DNA of 64,000 nucleotides from assembly GCF_016745255.1 (NCBI RefSeq), contig NZ_JADOEQ010000011.1, positions 62,001-126,000 on the forward strand, given 5' to 3'. This document shows, piece by piece, positions 1 to 8,230 of the stretch. The notes under the pieces are model-generated. The model saw only the letters and a program-made list of their open reading frames with translations. It had not been told where the DNA came from and did no database searches. Each line of letters begins with the position of its first letter. The first letter of the stretch is position 1. The position numbers were made by a program, and so were the translations under genes. This DNA is from Enterococcus sp. BWR-S5 (GTDB lineage Bacteria; Bacillota; Bacilli; Lactobacillales; Enterococcaceae).

Positions 1-48
1 TCCCATCTTGTAGCGTCTGTATTCATTCTTTACTTCAACATAACTCAT
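1..48 (-). CDS. ABC transporter ATP-binding protein, N-terminal fragment (runs off window)
   Basis: Only the first 16 codons lie in the window: an ATG at 48-46 read leftwards gives MSYVEVKNEYRRYKMG. This is the usual first beta strand of MacB/LolD-type ABC ATPases. A good ribosome binding site (AGAGGGA) precedes the ATG. The gene diverges from the TetR gene at 219, and the shared 170-bp gap suggests the TetR protein controls it. The Walker motifs are outside the window, so the assignment rests on the N-terminus and context only. Confidence 0.55.
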   Translation of the reverse strand, partial: MSYVEVKNEYRRYKMG

Positions 49-87
49 TGTAATCCCTCTTTCGATTTATATTAACTAGACACGCTG

Positions 88-116
88 TTGATTTTTTAAC
101 ATGGTGTTAGTATACT
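88..116 (+). promoter_or_regulatory. promoter of the tetR-type gene with overlapping palindrome
   Basis: TTGATT (88-93) and TATACT (111-116) are separated by exactly 17 bp. The -10 box lies inside a 12-bp perfect palindrome, TTAGTATACTAA at 107-118, which is a plausible TetR operator because bound repressor would block both divergent genes. The role of the palindrome is inference. Confidence 0.6.
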
Positions 117-218
117 AATTGCGTATCATTCGAGCAAGCCTCAATTTTAACGGATTTGTCATTAAATAAACACATATCGATAATCTGTTCAACTAATAAA
201 ACGAAGGGTGGCAATGAC

Positions 219-770
219 ATGGTCGGTACACCAAATAATCGTCGAACATTGTATACAAAAAAAGTAATCCGAGAAGAATTTCTACAGCTTCTCCAAACGA
301 AGGAGCTGGCCAAAATTACCGTAAAGGAGATTTGTGAAGCAGCCGATGTCAATCGCGGTACCTTCTATAAGTATTATACTGATCCATACGACCTGTTTCA
401 AAAAATTGAAAGCGATCTTCTTGAGGATATATTAGGAAATATAAAAATAAACGAAAAAGAGCTGGACAATTGGCTCGTGAATATTCTTGTGATTCTCAGT
501 GAAAATAAGGATGCCAGCAGGATTATCCTCAGTAGTAAATCAGAAAGCCGTTTAATCAGCTCCATGCTCAACAGAGTAAAGCCTGAAGCCTTTGAAAACT
601 TCGTGTTGATTTTTGATGACTCTTCTCCGGATAAGTTAAATCTGTATTTTACCTATTTTGTCGATGGCACGATTGGCTTGATTGAAAACTGGCTGAAAAA
701 TTATTCGTATCTCGAACCAAAGGAAATTGCAGCAATGATTTTAACGATTCTTTCTACTAAAATCAAATAG
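219..770 (+). CDS. TetR/AcrR family transcriptional regulator
   Basis: A 183-residue DNA-binding repressor. The N-terminal TetR helix-turn-helix is clear, with KITVKEICEAADVNRGTFYKYY near residues 30-52 and the phenylalanine/tyrosine-rich turn typical of the family. The C-terminal part is helical and carries no recognised ligand signature. ATG 219 is chosen because AAGGGTGG stands just upstream; an in-frame ATG at 156 lacks a ribosome binding site. The gene diverges from an ABC ATPase gene, a common arrangement for a repressor of a multidrug or peptide exporter, and a palindrome overlaps its -10 box, which suggests autoregulation. The ligand cannot be predicted. Confidence 0.88.
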   Translation: MVGTPNNRRTLYTKKVIREEFLQLLQTKELAKITVKEICEAADVNRGTFYKYYTDPYDLFQKIESDLLEDILGNIKINEKELDNWLVNILVILSENKDASRIILSSKSESRLISSMLNRVKPEAFENFVLIFDDSSPDKLNLYFTYFVDGTIGLIENWLKNYSYLEPKEIAAMILTILSTKIK

Positions 771-775
771 CTGAA

Positions 776-878
776 AAGCCATAAAGAAATAACTATTCTC
801 TAAATCTGTTTCCAAAAGATGACGAGCTATCCTGTGTTTTGAAGACTGATATAGTTGAAGTGATTTTCTTTATGGCTT
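776..878. repeat. long-range 14-bp perfect inverted repeat between convergent genes
   Basis: AAGCCATAAAGAAA at 776-789 is the exact reverse complement of 865-878. The 75-base loop begins and ends with AACTAT/ATAGTT, which extends the pairing. It sits between the convergent tetR-type and DUF2809 genes. It may be a large bidirectional terminator or a small miniature-element remnant; no target duplication was evident. Confidence 0.45.
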
Positions 879-886
879 ATTTATCA

Positions 887-1273
887 TTATTTTTTTCGTC
901 GAATCAAACAATAGTCCAGTAGGACGCCGACTGATGTTCCGATGGTATAGGCAAGAATATCTGACCATAGAAAGCCAAAACCCAGAATGAGCCCGCCCAG
1001 TGTTGTCGCTCTGACGGCATCAATCCAAGGGGCATGATACAATTGCGTAATTTCTATAAACCAACAGAAAAGTAATGATACCAACCAGACACGACTAGTT
1101 TTCAGTCGTGAAAAAAGAAAGGCCATTCCAAAAAAAATCATCAGTGCCCACAACGCATCGCCTAAATAGATGGTCATAAATTCAGGCAATAGAGTGGACG
1201 CTTTTCTTGAAAGAAGCCCCAGCAACATCACGGTAACCGTAGCAAAGGCATACACTTTGCGATTTCTTTTCAT
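887..1273 (-). CDS. DUF2809 family membrane protein
   Basis: A 128-residue integral membrane protein with about four hydrophobic segments. It matches the DUF2809 pattern: GDALWALM after the second segment, then FIEITQLYHAPWIDAVR and LGFGFLWSDILAYTIG, which hold the family's conserved E, Q, W, D and R positions. No biochemical role is established for the family. The start is the ATG at 1273 because AAGGGAG lies 8 bases upstream; a longer reading frame to 1315 has no such site. The gene is convergent with the tetR-type gene and stands alone between them and the broken LCP-like gene. Confidence 0.8.
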   Translation of the reverse strand: MKRNRKVYAFATVTVMLLGLLSRKASTLLPEFMTIYLGDALWALMIFFGMAFLFSRLKTSRVWLVSLLFCWFIEITQLYHAPWIDAVRATTLGGLILGFGFLWSDILAYTIGTSVGVLLDYCLIRRKK

Positions 1274-1364
1274 CTTTCCAACTCCCTTAATTGATAAATA
1301 GCCGCAGCCGTTCACTTCTCAAAAAAAGTTTTCCAAAAACCAACTTTAATCAAAAGACTGTTTG

Positions 1365-2042
1365 CTAATTTGATAGAAACTGTTTAATCTGCTGAAGCCA
1401 GATAGACGGATCTACAGTCTCAGCATTTTCTTGATATTCCGGTATGGTCAAGCGTTGCGCCTGCTCATTTCCTCTTTCTCTGTAGGCGCTAAAAAACTTA
1501 AGCATATCTGAAAGCCCAACATTCGTTTCAATACTTTTCTTCAATCTGCTGAACTTTCTGGGAATTGCCGTCAAACGTTTTTCTCGCAACAATTCATTTC
1601 TTATTAACCGCAGCGTATGCTCCTGTCTTTCAAATATTCCTTGGGGGTTGCTTTCATCTGACGGATAGGTCATAAACTCGCTTAGCCCTTTTTTATCTAC
1701 CGTGATTTCGCCCTTGCTAAACGTCGTTTTTCCTGCACCATAAACAAAAGCTTGGGGATTCTCGATAGTCATAGACGTTCTGTCCTTTAGTAGAAAATCG
1801 ATGATTTTTTCCTTTGTTCCAATGATGTAGTCCTTAACCTCTACATGGGTCATCCCGTGTAGCAAACGTAAAAAGTCTGTAATGGACAGCTACATATATT
1901 TCTGCGCCAAGCTCTCTCCGTCCGGTAATTGAAGATTTGGGGAAAAGCGCAGCAGTTTCTTCTTTCCGCCTTGCAGCAAATATAAGTAAAACGTTGTTTG
2001 GAGTCCATCTTCAATAACAAAGAGCATTCTCAATCTTCTCAC
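1365..2042 (-). pseudogene. LCP-like (LytR-CpsA-Psr) gene interrupted by one in-frame TAG
   Basis: A continuous minus-strand frame from a GTG at 2042 (AGGGA upstream) to 1365 is broken only by a TAG at 1892-1890. The downstream part is still 158-174 codons long. Its segment TFSKGEITVDKKGLSEF, then NPQGIFERQEHTLRLI and TNVGLSDMLKFFSAYR follows the order of the LCP C-terminal half (GKxxLDGxxAL, GDYGRQxRQ, TxVxxxD). The upstream part has RRLRMLFVIEDGLQTTF where LCP proteins have RSDTMM, but the membrane anchor and the conserved SIPRDT arginine motif are absent. I read it as a decayed paralogue of the intact LCP gene next door. A terminator separates the two, so it needs its own promoter. LCP assignment is tentative. 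Confidence 0.5.
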
Positions 2043-2081
2043 GTCCTTTTCCCTGATTCTATTTATAAGCATGCCTATAGT

Positions 2082-2129
2082 AAAATCAGACCCGACTGGA
2101 TGTTCCTGCGAACACAAGTCAGAGCCTGA
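2082..2129 (-). terminator. rho-independent terminator of the LCP gene
   Basis: On the minus strand TCAGGCTC-GACT (from 2129) pairs with AGTCGGGTCTGA (to 2086) and is followed by TTTTA; the loop holds a further TGTTC/GAACA pairing. It lies just beyond the LCP stop codon. Confidence 0.7.
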
Positions 2130-2141
2130 TTTTTTTAATCT

Positions 2142-3074
2142 CTATTCAGCTAAACCAAGCTGGTCCTTCAATTCAGTTTGAACTCTTTGCAGTTCTTCTG
2201 TACTTACTCTCTGATAAGAAACGCCGTCCTGCATGAAGCCCTCGCCCTTCAGCTGGTCCTGTTTAACAGCACCTAATGCTGAACGGTAGTCAAAAGCAAT
2301 CGTCTTTAGACTATCAAAGCTCAAATCCGTTTTCACGTGATCGCTAAGCGTATCCAGAACACCTTGGTACTGAGTAACACCAGACATAGACAGCATCTTT
2401 CTTACAATTGCGTCGACAATTTTCCGTTGCCGTTCCTGACGTCCATAGTCCCCATTCGGGTCTTCATAGCGCATACGAGAATAGGACAGTGCCTGATCCC
2501 CATCCAAATCAACTTTCCCTACTTTGAACGTATAATCATCCTGTGTAAATTCTAATGTATTACTGATACTGATTCCGCCGACTGCGTCAACAAGCTCCTT
2601 CAAGCCCTCCATATTGATTGACACATAGTGGTCAATCGGAATATCCAGCATTTTTTCTACTGTGTCCATTGACATTGCAGCTCCGCCAAAAGCATACGCA
2701 TGATTAATTTTATCCTCTGTACCGTATCCGACAATTTCTGTATAGGTATCTCTGGGAATACTGACAATCGTGGTTTGATTGTCTTCTGCATTAACGGTTG
2801 CAACCATCATCGTATCTGACCGTCCTTGATCGACACGGCCATCTGTTCCTGTATCAATTCCCATTAAGAGAATTGAAAAAGAATCCTTTTTCTTCAAGTC
2901 AGCCGCTTCCTCACGTTTTGTTTCTGCCGGCTGCTGTCTTTCAACTGTTTCATAGGTTTTTGCGGCAGTTTTTGAAATATCTGAATACAGCTTAGCAGCT
3001 AAACCAATTGTTCCGACAACTAAAACTACAACAACACCTGTGATGATTAAGGCAATTTTCTTCCCTTTTGACAA
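2142..3074 (-). CDS. LCP family protein (LytR-CpsA-Psr), wall polymer transferase
   Basis: A membrane-anchored enzyme of 310 residues expected to move teichoic acid or polysaccharide chains from lipid carrier to peptidoglycan on the outer face of the membrane. After a short basic N-terminus comes one transmembrane helix (IALIITGVVVVLVVGTIGLAA). The LCP domain shows RSDTMMVATVN, SIPRDTYTEI, KINHAYAFGG, the central DHYVSINMEG and YGRQERQRKIV, so the residues that bind the polyprenyl pyrophosphate are intact. The start is a TTG at 3074, because AAGGAGG lies 7 bases before it; the ATG at 3113 has no ribosome binding site. It is transcribed alone and ends in a terminator. The exact polymer cannot be told. 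Confidence 0.9.
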   Translation of the reverse strand: MSKGKKIALIITGVVVVLVVGTIGLAAKLYSDISKTAAKTYETVERQQPAETKREEAADLKKKDSFSILLMGIDTGTDGRVDQGRSDTMMVATVNAEDNQTTIVSIPRDTYTEIVGYGTEDKINHAYAFGGAAMSMDTVEKMLDIPIDHYVSINMEGLKELVDAVGGISISNTLEFTQDDYTFKVGKVDLDGDQALSYSRMRYEDPNGDYGRQERQRKIVDAIVRKMLSMSGVTQYQGVLDTLSDHVKTDLSFDSLKTIAFDYRSALGAVKQDQLKGEGFMQDGVSYQRVSTEELQRVQTELKDQLGLAE

Positions 3075-3441
3075 ATCATTTCCTCCTTGCTTTCTACAAC
3101 GAAAAGAATACAACAGACCCTTTCCATTAAATTCTACTTTGTAACTCGAGTGAAAGCAATAGCTAGTTTCCGCTGTTAAGACTATATTAACGTTTTCTAC
3201 GATTTCAACGAAACATTCTTCTCCTTATAACTGATTGGTCATTCTGTCCGCTTAGCCACTGGCTCATTTAAATTTTTCCTTTTTGTTCGCTTGTTAACCC
3301 CCGCTTTTCTGTGCTAGCATAAAAGAAAGAGCTTTCAAAAAATGATACGGATAAAAAGAATTTTCGATATCCAGAGTCACAAAAATGGTTATAATCGTCC
3401 ATTTGATTCATCAGCTCTAATAAAAAACAGGAGGAAACAGA

Positions 3442-3849
3442 ATGAAATTTGATAAAATGACCACACGTATTCTAGTAAGAAAGGATTACGGTGCTTGCTT
3501 TGATTTTTATACAGAAAAGCTAGGATTGATAGCCGTCTGGGGCGATCGTAAAGGGCCTTATACTTCTTTTGCAGTGTCTAAGGATGCAGCGCCTTGCTTT
3601 GCTATCTTTCTAGGTGACAACATGACCATGTTTTCCGGCTACGAACAGCCGGCACACCAAGAACAATCGGATACGGTTGTCGGAGTTATTCCTTCAGAAA
3701 ATCTACAGGAAGACTACGAGAAACTAAAGGCTGCCGGTGTAGAATTCTTAGGTGAGCCGCAGTATGTCAACGAATGGTATATGACCTGTGTCTATTTCAG
3801 AGATCCTGAAGGAAACCTATTTGAACTGAACGATGCAACAACAGTATAA
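3442..3849 (+). CDS. VOC family protein (glyoxalase/bleomycin-resistance fold)
   Basis: A 135-residue cytosolic protein with the two beta-alpha-beta-beta-beta units of the vicinal oxygen chelate superfamily. The first starts TRILVRKDYGACFDFYTEKLGL and the second ends YMTCVYFRDPEGNLFELND, where the terminal E is a usual metal ligand. AGGAGG precedes the ATG and a TATAAT box stands at 3390-3395. It is followed after 87 bases by a second VOC gene on the same strand, so the two may be co-transcribed. Substrate is unknown; fosfomycin or bleomycin resistance should not be assumed. Confidence 0.8.
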   Translation: MKFDKMTTRILVRKDYGACFDFYTEKLGLIAVWGDRKGPYTSFAVSKDAAPCFAIFLGDNMTMFSGYEQPAHQEQSDTVVGVIPSENLQEDYEKLKAAGVEFLGEPQYVNEWYMTCVYFRDPEGNLFELNDATTV

Positions 3850-3936
3850 AAATGAACAGGGAATCAATCATTGAAAAACGGCTGATATCTTTTTCAGCTC
3901 TAATTTACTGATTGATACTGGGAAAGGAGCAACTGA

Positions 3937-4374
3937 ATGAATCGAATCAATCTTATTTGTCTCGGTGTGAAAGACATGGCTTGCTCATTAAAATTCTACC
4001 GAGCACTAGGTTTTAAAACCTACGAAACTACCGATGCACCACCAATTGTATTTTTTGATACTCAAGGAACCAAGCTTGAGCTTTTTCCGCTGGAATCGTT
4101 GGCAAAAGATATCAATGAACAACATCCCCCGGCACTTAGTACAGGGGGCTTTGGCGGTATCACATTAGCAATCAATATGAAATCAGTCGATGAAGTCGAT
4201 CAATTCTTTGCGCTTGTTGAGCAACAAGGCGGGAAAATTGTTAAGCCTCCGGCTAAGCCCGCTACATGGGATGGCTATAGCGGCTATTTCAGCGACCCAG
4301 ATGGGTATTATTGGGAGGTCGCTTATGGTAAGAACTGGCGTTTTGACGAGAACAACATGCTGATTATTGATTAA
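3937..4374 (+). CDS. VOC family protein (glyoxalase-like)
   Basis: A 145-residue member of the same superfamily as the gene before it but only distantly similar. It opens with INLICLGVKDMACSLKFYRALGF and closes with GYSGYFSDPDGYYWEVAYGKNW, the standard C-terminal SDPDGxxWE motif with the metal-binding glutamate. This form is common in Firmicutes and its reaction is unknown. GGAAAGGAG lies before the ATG, and a bidirectional terminator follows. Confidence 0.82.
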   Translation: MNRINLICLGVKDMACSLKFYRALGFKTYETTDAPPIVFFDTQGTKLELFPLESLAKDINEQHPPALSTGGFGGITLAINMKSVDEVDQFFALVEQQGGKIVKPPAKPATWDGYSGYFSDPDGYYWEVAYGKNWRFDENNMLIID

Positions 4375-4417
4375 GCTCGGCAGTCAGTCTGCTTAGGATA
4401 ATCCTTATCAACAGCAA

Positions 4418-4451
4418 AAAAGAGCAGAAACAGCACCGTTTCTGCTCTTTT
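4418..4451. terminator. bidirectional terminator
   Basis: AAAAGAGCAGAAAC (4418-4431) and GTTTCTGCTCTTTT (4438-4451) form a 14-bp perfect stem with a 6-base loop, serving the VOC genes and the convergent lipoprotein gene. Confidence 0.9.
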
Positions 4452-4456
4452 GGCTT

Positions 4457-5143
4457 TTATGGTAAATACTCCAGCATAACATCACTTTCAGATTCCATGA
4501 CATTCCCTGCATAGTTTGGTGTAGCTAAGGACAGCGTTCCACTGGCGTTCGTAAACACATAAAAATTACCGGCGTCAAGTGCCCCGCTGGAACCAGCCAG
4601 ATACTCAATAACAAGTTCAGTATTCACGTTTACTGTACGAATATCATTACTACCCGTTCCTCCTGCTGAGAATACTCGAATAGCTGTTGTTGGTATCAAT
4701 CGATACTGTGCTGTATAGTACTCCGCTCGTCCGCCATTGTAGACAAGACCGACTGAGCCGCTATCTTCTGTAATAAATGATACTAAAATCGTTTGTGGGA
4801 TGTTCATTCCCGTTTTCGTAAATGTTCCGGCTTTTACAATATCCATCATTGATACGCCAAATGGATAACTGTTTTTATCAATCGTCGGTTCTGCTGGTAC
4901 ATCCGCTGCCGGTACAGAGCTTTCTGTCGTCGCTTCAGCCGATGAGCTGCTGGAAGTTTTTGTTTCTTCCTTTGCCTTCTCTTCACTTGAATCCTTTTTC
5001 GCCTCTTCAACAGCCTCATCAAAGGCACCCAACAATGCTTCTTTTTTTTGTTCCGATTTTGAGTCGGACTGACTGCCTATCAACGGCGCACAGCCTGTCA
5101 GTAGTAAGGCTAAGCCAACAACTATTATACCCTTCTTCTTCAT
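4457..5143 (-). CDS. predicted lipoprotein of unknown function
   Basis: A 228-residue lipoprotein. The signal peptide ends in LLLTGC, giving lipid attachment at Cys18. Residues about 20-85 form a charged then Ser/Thr/Ala-rich linker with many SSS and EE runs, typical of wall-spanning stalks. The C-terminal domain from about residue 90 (YPFGVSMMDIVKAGTF onwards) is rich in beta-prone Thr, Val and Tyr and holds no motif I recognise. The gene stands alone, convergent with the VOC pair, with which it shares a terminator. No function is assigned. Confidence 0.78.
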   Translation of the reverse strand: MKKKGIIVVGLALLLTGCAPLIGSQSDSKSEQKKEALLGAFDEAVEEAKKDSSEEKAKEETKTSSSSSAEATTESSVPAADVPAEPTIDKNSYPFGVSMMDIVKAGTFTKTGMNIPQTILVSFITEDSGSVGLVYNGGRAEYYTAQYRLIPTTAIRVFSAGGTGSNDIRTVNVNTELVIEYLAGSSGALDAGNFYVFTNASGTLSLATPNYAGNVMESESDVMLEYLP

Positions 5144-5314
5144 CCTTTTCTCTTCCTTCCAGCTTGAAATTCCTACGCTATCTACATAGCTATTATAGCA
5201 TAGGACGCGGTAAAATTTTGTCCGCTTTCCTTATCAAAAATGTCTAATACTTGCTGCATCATTAATAAAAATTCAGCTTGTTTTTAACGATAGATTTTAT
5301 AGATGAAACTCCAT

Positions 5315-5830
5315 CTACTTATCATTACAGGCATGACAACCGTACAGGCTTAATAATAATTGATGCTCTTCACAACGCGGAAATCCAGTAACAATCGGAT
5401 CATCCTCTTTAGCCGCCATCAGCCATTCAACTGCTGCCGCCTCTTCGATTAGCTCCTCGGTTAGCTGTTCAGTTAGTTGAATCAATCGATTGACTACAGG
5501 AAACAGCAGTTCTTTCTCTGGTTCGTAGTCCAGCGTCTGCCAGCCAAGCTCCTCCTTAATACCTGACAAAGTCTGTAGAAAGAACGCCTTATCCTGTTTA
5601 AAGGTCTGTCTCCTCCAAGGCAGCTCCGACAAAGCAAAGCCAACATTGCCCCGTCCAACACAGCTCTGATCCTTCTCCAGCATAAACACCGTCAGTGCTT
5701 TTTGAGTCTCCGTCTCCGCAAAAATAGTAGCACTTAAGCCAAAAGTAGTAATAAATACCGCCGTTAAGCCGTTTGACATAGGAATCTCATCAAAAGAATT
5801 TTCTTCACTGGTTAATGAAATCCAATTCAT
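5315..5830 (-). CDS. unknown protein in the ABC importer operon (C-terminal CHAC)
   Basis: A 171-residue cytosolic protein that I do not recognise. It is acidic, without signal peptide or membrane segment, and its last residues read LYGCHACNDK, a CxxC pair suited to metal or redox chemistry. Only 18 bases separate it from the permease gene upstream, and AGAGGGAAAGG precedes its ATG, so it is almost surely the third gene of the ATPase-permease operon. Its job may be tied to the imported compound, for example as a first enzyme or sensor, but that is inference from position only. Confidence 0.65.
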   Translation of the reverse strand: MNWISLTSEENSFDEIPMSNGLTAVFITTFGLSATIFAETETQKALTVFMLEKDQSCVGRGNVGFALSELPWRRQTFKQDKAFFLQTLSGIKEELGWQTLDYEPEKELLFPVVNRLIQLTEQLTEELIEEAAAVEWLMAAKEDDPIVTGFPRCEEHQLLLSLYGCHACNDK

Positions 5831-5848
5831 ACCTTTCCCTCTTTTCTT

Positions 5849-6580
5849 CTACTGATATCGGCATACTCTTCTTTCAAGAAAATCAAAGAAGCTGAAAAGC
5901 AAATAGCCTAGAAAGCCAATCATCAAAATACCGGCAAACATTTCTTCATAGTCCATTTTTGACCACGCACTTAAAATCAAGTAGCCCAGTCCATAGGTTG
6001 TATTGTAATTTTCGGCAAAGAAAAGCGAGGCTAATGAAATCCCTGTACTAATCCGCAAACTTGCCAATAAGCCGGGCAACAGTGCCGGTAGAATTAAAAA
6101 TTGCAGTTCCTGTACTTTACTGCTGTGATAATTTCTCATTACCTGATAATAGCTTTCCGGTATGCGATTCACACTATCTCTAATTGACACAATGACCTGA
6201 ATGGAAATAATTGAAAAAATCAGTAACACCTTAGAGGTATTACCTAATCCAAAAAATAGCATAAAAACCGGTAAGAAGGCTACTTTAGGTAAGGGATAGA
6301 GAAAATAGAGCAGCGGTCCAAACAGTTTATCTGCCACTGAGCGCCGACTGAACATAATTCCTAACGGCACACCGAAAAGCAAAGACAGCAGTAAAGAAAT
6401 CATAATACGCAGGGTACTCGCTCCCGTGTGTAAAAGCAATTGTTCTTTTATTTCCCAACCACGTTTCAAGGTAATAAATGGATTCGGGACAGCCCGATTG
6501 TTCGTAAGGAGTGTCAGGAGCTGCCATAAAAATAGTAAAGACACTACACCAACAATCAAGGAGCCAATTTTTCTTTTCAT
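5849..6580 (-). CDS. ABC transporter permease (SsuC/TauC/ThiX-type)
   Basis: A 243-residue inner-membrane permease with about six transmembrane helices. It belongs to the nitrate/sulfonate/taurine and pyrimidine permease group, seen in the opening WQLLTLLTNNRAVPNPFITL and in the coupling loop YYQVMRNYHSSKVQELQFLILPALLPGLLASLRISTGIS (cytoplasmic EAA-type loop). The ATG overlaps the ATPase stop by 4 bases and AGAGGAGA lies upstream. It would pair with the ATPase at 6577-7299 and the binding lipoprotein at 8231-9205 of the divergent operon. Substrate class is open: a sulfonate, a pyrimidine or another small organic molecule. Confidence 0.88.
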   Translation of the reverse strand: MKRKIGSLIVGVVSLLFLWQLLTLLTNNRAVPNPFITLKRGWEIKEQLLLHTGASTLRIMISLLLSLLFGVPLGIMFSRRSVADKLFGPLLYFLYPLPKVAFLPVFMLFFGLGNTSKVLLIFSIISIQVIVSIRDSVNRIPESYYQVMRNYHSSKVQELQFLILPALLPGLLASLRISTGISLASLFFAENYNTTYGLGYLILSAWSKMDYEEMFAGILMIGFLGYLLFSFFDFLERRVCRYQ

Positions 6581-7299
6581 TGACCGTTCTCCTCTTTTAA
6601 AAAGCTTCTAAGCTTGATACAGAATTCATAAAACACGATGGAATCTCGACGTTCTGAATGCTGAAATGTTGGATTTTCAAAAATGGAAAAGCCACCTGCA
6701 GTCATAATCAAGATGATTTCACCTAAAAAAACAGCTTCCTCAACATCATGGGTAACTGTTATCACTGTATTCTTTCTCCGTTCCTGTTCTGATAAAATCA
6801 ACGCTTGTGCCAGCTCCTTGGTCTGAGGGTCCAGTGAAGAGGTTGGTTCATCCAGCAAAAGAAAATCCGGTTCTGTAATCAGACCTCTTGCCATCGCTGT
6901 TCGCTGCTTTTGTCCCCCACTCAGTTTAGTGGAAAATTTGTTTGCATAATCTGTCAGCTCCAACTCCTGCAATAGATTTGCTACTTTTTCTTTACGCGCA
7001 GTCTTTGGCAGCTTCTTTATTTTTAGCGGCATTTCCACCGCTTGAGAAACTGTCTGCCAAGGAAACAGCTGCTGATCCTGAAAAACAACTTCAACCAGCT
7101 CCTCTGAGGTCTGCTCATAGCTGATTTTCCCAGCTTCTGGTTGTTGGAACCCCTTCAGTAAAGAAAGCAAGGTACTTTTTCCAACTCCTGAGCGTCCCAA
7201 CAAGGTATACGTTTTATTGTTTTCAAATGTAAAGTTTACATGTTCAATAATTTTTTCTGTCCCATAACTGAAGGATACATCTTCCAGCCTGATTCCCAT
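6577..7299 (-). CDS. ABC transporter ATP-binding protein (SsuB/TauB/ThiZ-type)
   Basis: A 240-residue ATPase with all motifs: Walker A GRSGVGKST near residue 37, Q-loop VVFQDQQLFPW, signature LSGGQKQR, Walker B FLLLDEPTSSLD and the H-loop VTHDVEEAV. The FPWQTV sequence after the Q-loop is typical of the nitrate/sulfonate importer ATPases. The start at 7299 is preferred over an ATG two codons earlier because AAAGGAG then lies 7 bases upstream. It leads the operon with the permease and the CHAC protein, divergent from the deacetylase and binding protein. Confidence 0.92.
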   Translation of the reverse strand: MGIRLEDVSFSYGTEKIIEHVNFTFENNKTYTLLGRSGVGKSTLLSLLKGFQQPEAGKISYEQTSEELVEVVFQDQQLFPWQTVSQAVEMPLKIKKLPKTARKEKVANLLQELELTDYANKFSTKLSGGQKQRTAMARGLITEPDFLLLDEPTSSLDPQTKELAQALILSEQERRKNTVITVTHDVEEAVFLGEIILIMTAGGFSIFENPTFQHSERRDSIVFYEFCIKLRSFLKEENGQ

Positions 7300-7437
7300 T
7301 GCCATTCTCCTTTAACTGTTTTGAACAATTCAATCCATATATTTTTATGTCTACAGCGTTTCATCTTCAGCCGCTATCACTTAGGTATCCCTTTCATTTA
7401 AGGCTTCCGCTACACAGCTCCTTATCGTTGCGAGATA

Positions 7438-7446
7438 TGATATACT
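7438..7446 (+). promoter_or_regulatory. extended -10 promoter of the deacetylase/binding protein operon
   Basis: TG-A-TATACT at 7438-7446 is an extended -10 box about 25 bases before the GTG start. No good -35 box is seen, as expected of extended -10 promoters. Confidence 0.5.
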
Positions 7447-7471
7447 TAGCTGTATTATTGAAGAAAGTAAG

Positions 7472-8230
7472 GTGAAAATAGTGTTTAGAACACTTGTATT
7501 CCACGAGGTTCGTCCTGTGGAGGAACTGTATGAACAGCCTCGCCCAATCCTTGTTGCTGATGGGTACGAAGATGCACTGCCATTACCTCTTTTTGATAGT
7601 TTACCTCTTTTTCAAGAACAAATAAACTATCTAAAGCAAGAAGGCTTCCATTCCTTAAGCATCTCTGAGGTTCGTGCATTTTATGAACAAGGACAGCCGC
7701 TTCCGGAAAAATCAGTGTTACTGACCTTTGACGACTGTTACCAATCATTGAAGGAATATGCGTATCCTGTATTGAAAGAAGCCGGATTTCAGGCTACTGT
7801 TTTTGTCGCTGCCGGCTGGCTGTTTCAGACCCCGTCACGCTATCAGCCAGAAGTCTCCAAGGTCCTTAGCAAAGAGGAGCTTAAAGAAATAGCAGATGTT
7901 TTTGAATATGCCAACCACACGACACACTTCCATGAACGTAGAGGTACCACACAGTCCAGACCGATGTGGGAAACCGCAGAGCACTTCAAAAAGGATCTTC
8001 TCTTATGTAACGAGCAGGTCGCTCTTACAGATGTTTTTGCGTATCCTTTTGGACTCTACGACCAGCAGACAGTCGATGTGTTGAGAGAAATGAACTTTTG
8101 TTTGGCCTTTACGACAAAATCGGGAATAAACACCCCTGAAACAGCTCCACTGGAACTGCATCGTGAGGTCATTCCATATACAATGCCGATCGAAGTATTC
8201 AAAACTATGATGGAAACTGAGGGAAAATAA
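7472..8230 (+). CDS. polysaccharide deacetylase-like (NodB homology) protein without signal peptide
   Basis: A 252-residue protein of carbohydrate esterase family 4 type. Catalytic-site motifs are present: LLTFDDCYQSL near residue 85 (the usual TFDDG has Cys in place of Gly), NHTTHFH near residue 150 (HTxxxH metal site as in IcaB-like members) and FAYPFGLYD near 190. There is no signal peptide or membrane anchor, so it should act in the cytosol, unlike wall deacetylases. GTG 7472 is used here; a GTG at 7481 with AAGGTG 6 bases upstream is equally possible. Its stop touches the start of the binding lipoprotein gene, so it may deacetylate or hydrolyse the imported compound. Confidence 0.8.
   Translation: MKIVFRTLVFHEVRPVEELYEQPRPILVADGYEDALPLPLFDSLPLFQEQINYLKQEGFHSLSISEVRAFYEQGQPLPEKSVLLTFDDCYQSLKEYAYPVLKEAGFQATVFVAAGWLFQTPSRYQPEVSKVLSKEELKEIADVFEYANHTTHFHERRGTTQSRPMWETAEHFKKDLLLCNEQVALTDVFAYPFGLYDQQTVDVLREMNFCLAFTTKSGINTPETAPLELHREVIPYTMPIEVFKTMMETEGK

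Noticed and set aside
1890-2117. start at 2117 for the LCP-like broken gene
   Set aside because: The first codons would lie inside the terminator of the preceding gene; the GTG at 2042 has a ribosome binding site.
3442-4374. fosfomycin or bleomycin resistance proteins
   Set aside because: Only the general VOC fold is supported; substrate-specific residues cannot be assigned.
4822-5247. 141-codon plus-strand frame opposite the lipoprotein gene
   Set aside because: It is antisense to a gene with a clear lipobox and ribosome binding site; its Leu/Ser/Pro-rich composition is typical of a shadow frame.
7300-7471. TPP riboswitch in the gap of the NMT1-like ABC operons
   Set aside because: No CTGAGA-type core was found on either strand, so thiamine-precursor transport has no regulatory support.
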